Shown: positions 61,405 to 64,000 of the stretch, piece after piece
How positions within the stretch are numbered: position 1 is the first letter of the stretch
Layout: every line of letters begins with the position of its first letter
Origin: Sphingomonadales bacterium Ga0077559
GTDB lineage: Bacteria > Pseudomonadota > Alphaproteobacteria > Sphingomonadales > Sphingomonadaceae
DNA: 64,000 nucleotides
Assembly (NCBI GenBank): GCA_001464315.1
Contig: LNFK01000053.1
Coordinates: 62,001-126,000, forward strand
Direction: 5' to 3'
Translations under genes and position numbers: made by a program
Notes under the pieces: model-generated
Seen by the model: the letters and a program-made list of their open reading frames with translations, nothing else
Database searches by the model: none
What the model was told of the DNA's origin: nothing

Positions 61405-62217
61405 TTAACGCTGACATTTTGCGCAGTAAAAGGTGGATCGACCCGAATCAACACGGCGTTTCACCGGCGCGCCGCAGAGACATAGTAGGCCTTCGCGGCC
61501 ATAGACTCGCCAGTCCTTTGCGAAATAGCCAAGCTCGCCATCGGGCGCGGCAAAGTCGCGCAACGTCGATCCCCCCGCTGCGATGGCTGAGATAAGTACC
61601 TCCTTGATTGACCCCACCAGCCGTTCGAGGCGCGGCTTGCTTATCTTCGTCGATATGGTTGTGGGCGATATTCCCGACATATGCAGCGCTTCGCACACAT
61701 AGATATTGCCCAGCCCGGCCACGATATTCTGGTTCAGCAGCATCGCCTTTATCGGCGCAACGCGGCCTTTTAGCGCCTCACGAAGCACATTCGCGTTAAA
61801 ATCGTCTGACAATGGCTCAGGCCCCATCCCGACAAATGGCTTGTACGCGTTAATCTGCGATAAGGGGGTAATATCGAGCGATCCAAATCGCCTCGGGTCA
61901 TTCAGCGCCACCAGCCTGCCGCTATTGGTCTCCAAGACAAAATGGTCATGCTTTTCAAGCTCGCTTGGATCGACTCGCCAACGCCCCGACATGCCGAGAT
62001 GAAAAATCAGTATATCTTCGCGGTCAGTATGGATCATCCCATATTTGGCGCGACGCGACAGCCCGGTGATCCGCGCGCCGGTCAGCCGCTGCCGCAGGTC
62101 AACCGGCATCGGCCAGCGCAAGTCCGCACGATATGCCTCGGCGCGCCTTATCGTCTCGCCATCAAGCACCTTGCGTAGGCCAGCGACGGTTGTTTCTACT
62201 TCGGGCAATTCAGGCAT
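61405..62217 (-). CDS. mutM: Formamidopyrimidine-DNA glycosylase
   Basis: A 270-residue bifunctional glycosylase/AP lyase removing 8-oxoguanine. The N-terminal catalytic Pro-Glu is in PELPEVETTVAGL (Pro2, Glu3), Lys near residue 57 is in the usual place, and the helix-two-turn-helix QNIVAGLGNIYVCEALH is followed by the C-terminal zinc finger (CLCGAPV ... FYCAKCQR). It complements MutY in 8-oxoG repair. It stands between rpsT and a pseudogene. Confidence 0.95.
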   Translation of the reverse strand: MPELPEVETTVAGLRKVLDGETIRRAEAYRADLRWPMPVDLRQRLTGARITGLSRRAKYGMIHTDREDILIFHLGMSGRWRVDPSELEKHDHFVLETNSGRLVALNDPRRFGSLDITPLSQINAYKPFVGMGPEPLSDDFNANVLREALKGRVAPIKAMLLNQNIVAGLGNIYVCEALHMSGISPTTISTKISKPRLERLVGSIKEVLISAIAAGGSTLRDFAAPDGELGYFAKDWRVYGREGLLCLCGAPVKRRVDSGRSTFYCAKCQR

Positions 62218-62249
62218 TGAATTGCGCTACTAAAGCTGGCCTGCCCTGT

Positions 62250-62857
62250 CTATTTCCCAATCGAAAAACGGTACGGAATATAGAAGAAGACCTCAGTATT
62301 GCTTACCTGTTTCCAGGCGATAGCGTCGTCCAGGCCGCTGACTTCCAGATTATAGTCCGCTCCCTAGAAGCTTACCGCATGCTTGGCTCCCTAAGCAATT
62401 CGGCGTTATTTCATCGCGATACTGTCCGGGTCTGATGATGGTCAATGCCAGACCGCCTTTCAGTTCGGTTTGCGACCTGCCGGTAGCGGGCACTACTTTG
62501 GCAAAACTGCTGATTTTCTGTTGCGCTTTACCGACCGAGCCATCGAGGTTGGTTTTGACCTTTAACCGCACTGTGGCGTTGCTACCGTTGTCCTCGAATG
62601 CCGGCTTTGGTGCTGCTAATTTCGCGTTTGCGAGTCTCGGCGTCGCGCGAATCGGAGTTGAAGTCAACCATTGTCACCACCGAATCTGCCCTTCGCCGCA
62701 GCCCCACAACGGGGCGGTCCTGCTGAGCATAAGGCGCGCTGGACCGGCTGGCGGCAACGACAACTTCGCCTAAGCCGGGTGCACTCACCTGTTGGGCGTG
62801 CGCTAGGACGAAGGCGTTAGCACCCACGATCACTGCCAGAAAGTATATCGGTTTCAT
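62250..62857 (-). pseudogene. Decayed exported-protein gene with two frameshifts and an internal deletion
   Basis: Three minus-strand frames are needed to read one protein. Frame 1 (62857 to about 62618) has a signal peptide and GEVVVAASRSSAPYAQQDRP, then VVGLRRRADSVV. Frame 2 (about 62580 to 62370) has ATVRLKVKTNLDGSVG and GGLALTIIRPGQYRDEI. Frame 3 (62363 to 62250) has GADYNLEVSGLDDAIAWKQV and TEVFFYIPYRF to a TAG. This order matches an intact sphingomonad exported protein of unknown function as I recall it, with about 50 residues lost between frames 1 and 2. Function unknown. Confidence 0.72.
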
Positions 62858-62980
62858 CGGCGACCCCTCCGACCAAAAATGTCCGTCATTTTCACAGAAA
62901 AGACATGTGGTAAGCTTCCATCATATTTTGCGCCTAACAGTCTTTGCGGAGCACCATAATCTCGGCTAGGGAACAGCGCC

Positions 62981-63712
62981 ATGAGCAATACCGTATCCTT
63001 TGGCTATGAACAAGTCAGCCCCGAAGAAAAGACCGCGCGCGTCGGCGGTGTCTTTTCCAACGTCGCGCGCAAATATGACATCATGAACGACGCGATGTCG
63101 GGCGGTATGCACCGGCTTTGGAAAGACAAATTCGTCCGCCGCGTCAAACCGCAAGCGGGCGAGGATATTCTCGATATGGCGGGCGGCACCGGCGACATAG
63201 CTTTTCGTATGGAAAAGTCGGGCGCACAGGTGACGGTGTCCGACATAAACGAAGATATGCTCGACGTCGGCATGGACCGGGCGATGAAGCGTGGTATCGA
63301 CAGCTTGATCTGGTCGCCGCAGAACGCCGAAATGCTGACTTTTCCCGACAAGCATTTCGATGCCTACACGATTGCTTTCGGGATCCGGAACGTTACCGAC
63401 ATTCCAGCGGCGCTAAGGGAAGCGCACCGAGTGTTGCGTTATGGCGGGAGGTTTTTCTGTCTCGAATTTTCAACCGTCGAATGGCCTGGGCTGGCGCAGG
63501 TCTATGACGTCTATTCAGATAAGCTCGTGCCCAAACTCGGCAAAGCGATCGCGGGCGATGAGGACAGCTATCGCTATCTGGTCGAGTCGATCCGCTGCTT
63601 TCCTGACATGCAAAATTTCAAACGCATGATTGGCGAGGCTGGTTTTGTACAAACCAAGGTCGAACCAATCATGGGCGGGCTGGTCGCAATCCACAGCGGC
63701 TGGAAGGTTTAA
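62981..63712 (+). CDS. ubiE: Ubiquinone/menaquinone C-methyltransferase UbiE
   Basis: A 243-residue SAM-dependent methyltransferase methylating the ring carbon of the ubiquinone precursor. Motif I is LDMAGGTGDIA and the family signatures VFSNVARKYDIMNDAMSGG and LEFSTVEWP are intact. AGGGAAC precedes the ATG. It is followed by ubiB (12 bases), and the two form the classic ubiEB pair. Confidence 0.96.
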   Translation: MSNTVSFGYEQVSPEEKTARVGGVFSNVARKYDIMNDAMSGGMHRLWKDKFVRRVKPQAGEDILDMAGGTGDIAFRMEKSGAQVTVSDINEDMLDVGMDRAMKRGIDSLIWSPQNAEMLTFPDKHFDAYTIAFGIRNVTDIPAALREAHRVLRYGGRFFCLEFSTVEWPGLAQVYDVYSDKLVPKLGKAIAGDEDSYRYLVESIRCFPDMQNFKRMIGEAGFVQTKVEPIMGGLVAIHSGWKV

Positions 63713-63724
63713 CACCCCCAACCG

Positions 63725-64000
63725 ATGACGCGTCCCGCAACCCATATTCTCCGCTTGCTCAAATGGGGCCGCATATTGGCGCGCCACGGTGCCCTGCGTG
63801 CCATCGAAAACGACCGCAATACCCCGCCACAAGTGAAACGGCTTTGCCGGATCGCGCGGATCGGCGCGCGACAACCTAAAATTCCCGATTATGCTGGCGC
63901 CTTTCGCGATATCGGGCCTGCTGCAATTAAGCTGGGCCAAACGCTGGCGACCCGGCCCGATATCATCGGCGAGCAGCCGGCGCATAATTTGCTGACTCTA
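63725..64000 (+). CDS. ubiB: UbiB (ubiquinone biosynthesis kinase-like), truncated by the window edge
   Basis: The first 92 residues, still open at the right edge. It starts MTRPATHILRLLKWGRILAR and contains the KxGQ motif (KLGQTLATRPD) that marks the UbiB/ADCK atypical kinase family, needed for ubiquinone synthesis. It follows ubiE by 12 bases. The kinase domain proper lies outside the window. Confidence 0.92.
   Translation, partial: MTRPATHILRLLKWGRILARHGALRAIENDRNTPPQVKRLCRIARIGARQPKIPDYAGAFRDIGPAAIKLGQTLATRPDIIGEQPAHNLLTL

Noticed and set aside
1-64000. tRNA, rRNA, insertion sequences, prophage, CRISPR
   Set aside because: I looked in the intergenic gaps and saw no cloverleaf, rRNA segment, transposase, inverted terminal repeats or repeat-spacer array. 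A covariance-model search would be decisive for small RNAs.

Overview
This is about 64 kb of chromosomal core DNA, roughly 57-59% GC by eye, from an alphaproteobacterium, most probably a sphingomonad (order Sphingomonadales, close to Sphingopyxis or Sphingorhabdus). The main grounds are the order ubiB-ubiE / mutM-rpsT-dnaA at the right end, the rpmH-rnpA-yidD-yidC-yihA block, a secB/timA pair, the alphaproteobacterial sulfate-assimilation operon cobA-DUF2849-cysI-DUF934-cysH, and the protein sequences themselves. I see no rRNA or tRNA gene, insertion sequence, prophage, integron or CRISPR array. Coding density is very high and many neighbours are translationally coupled (ATGA, GTGA or TAATG overlaps, or 8-base overlaps).

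Layout. 0-9.6 kb: a membrane-anchored AraC-type regulator, a sterol desaturase family enzyme, an SH3 protein, a D-glycerate type dehydrogenase, an ammonium channel followed by a coupled unknown gene, an acyl-CoA dehydrogenase under a perfect palindrome, a PilZ protein, a nitronate monooxygenase family protein and a glycosyltransferase. 9.6-16.5 kb: SelO, an AstD-type aldehyde dehydrogenase, then siroheme and assimilatory sulfur reduction. 16.6-21.5 kb: a thioesterase, a PGPGW membrane protein and the rpmH-to-yihA ribosome/membrane-insertion block, followed by a GST. 21.5-26.4 kb (minus strand): DUF4281, a CbpA-like DnaJ, YihY/BrkB, FabI, AroC and a cupin. 26.4-31.6 kb: PdxH, a CDF transporter, PhzF, an EF-hand protein, a strong terminator, cyclophilin, MgtE and DUF1489.

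31.5-41.9 kb: FrnE-like DsbA, NudC, a Tat-exported serine hydrolase and MutY on the minus strand; DUF721, two tandem DsbA-like exported proteins, SMC and an alpha/beta hydrolase on the plus strand. 41.85-47.2 kb is the most unusual part: a compact divergent DNA-repair island with an ATP-dependent DNA ligase and its ligase-associated exonuclease on one strand, and a radical-SAM/helix-hairpin-helix protein coupled to a DUF4130-UdgX fusion on the other. 47.2-57.9 kb: GlpK, a PAS-domain protein, DapE, Smr, MltA, TimA, SecB, MurJ, TrpS and a DUF4136 lipoprotein. 57.9-64 kb: a zinc-ribbon/SH3 membrane protein, DnaA, S20, MutM, a decayed pseudogene in which all three minus-strand frames are needed to rebuild the protein, UbiE, and the start of UbiB, cut by the window edge.

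Working together: the sulfur genes form one pathway from APS to sulfide, with siroheme precursor supply. rpmH to yihA joins translation, RNase P and membrane insertion. The repair island probably handles damaged or uracil-containing DNA by break processing, sealing and a still undefined radical-SAM chemistry. It is the best candidate here for an incompletely described system.
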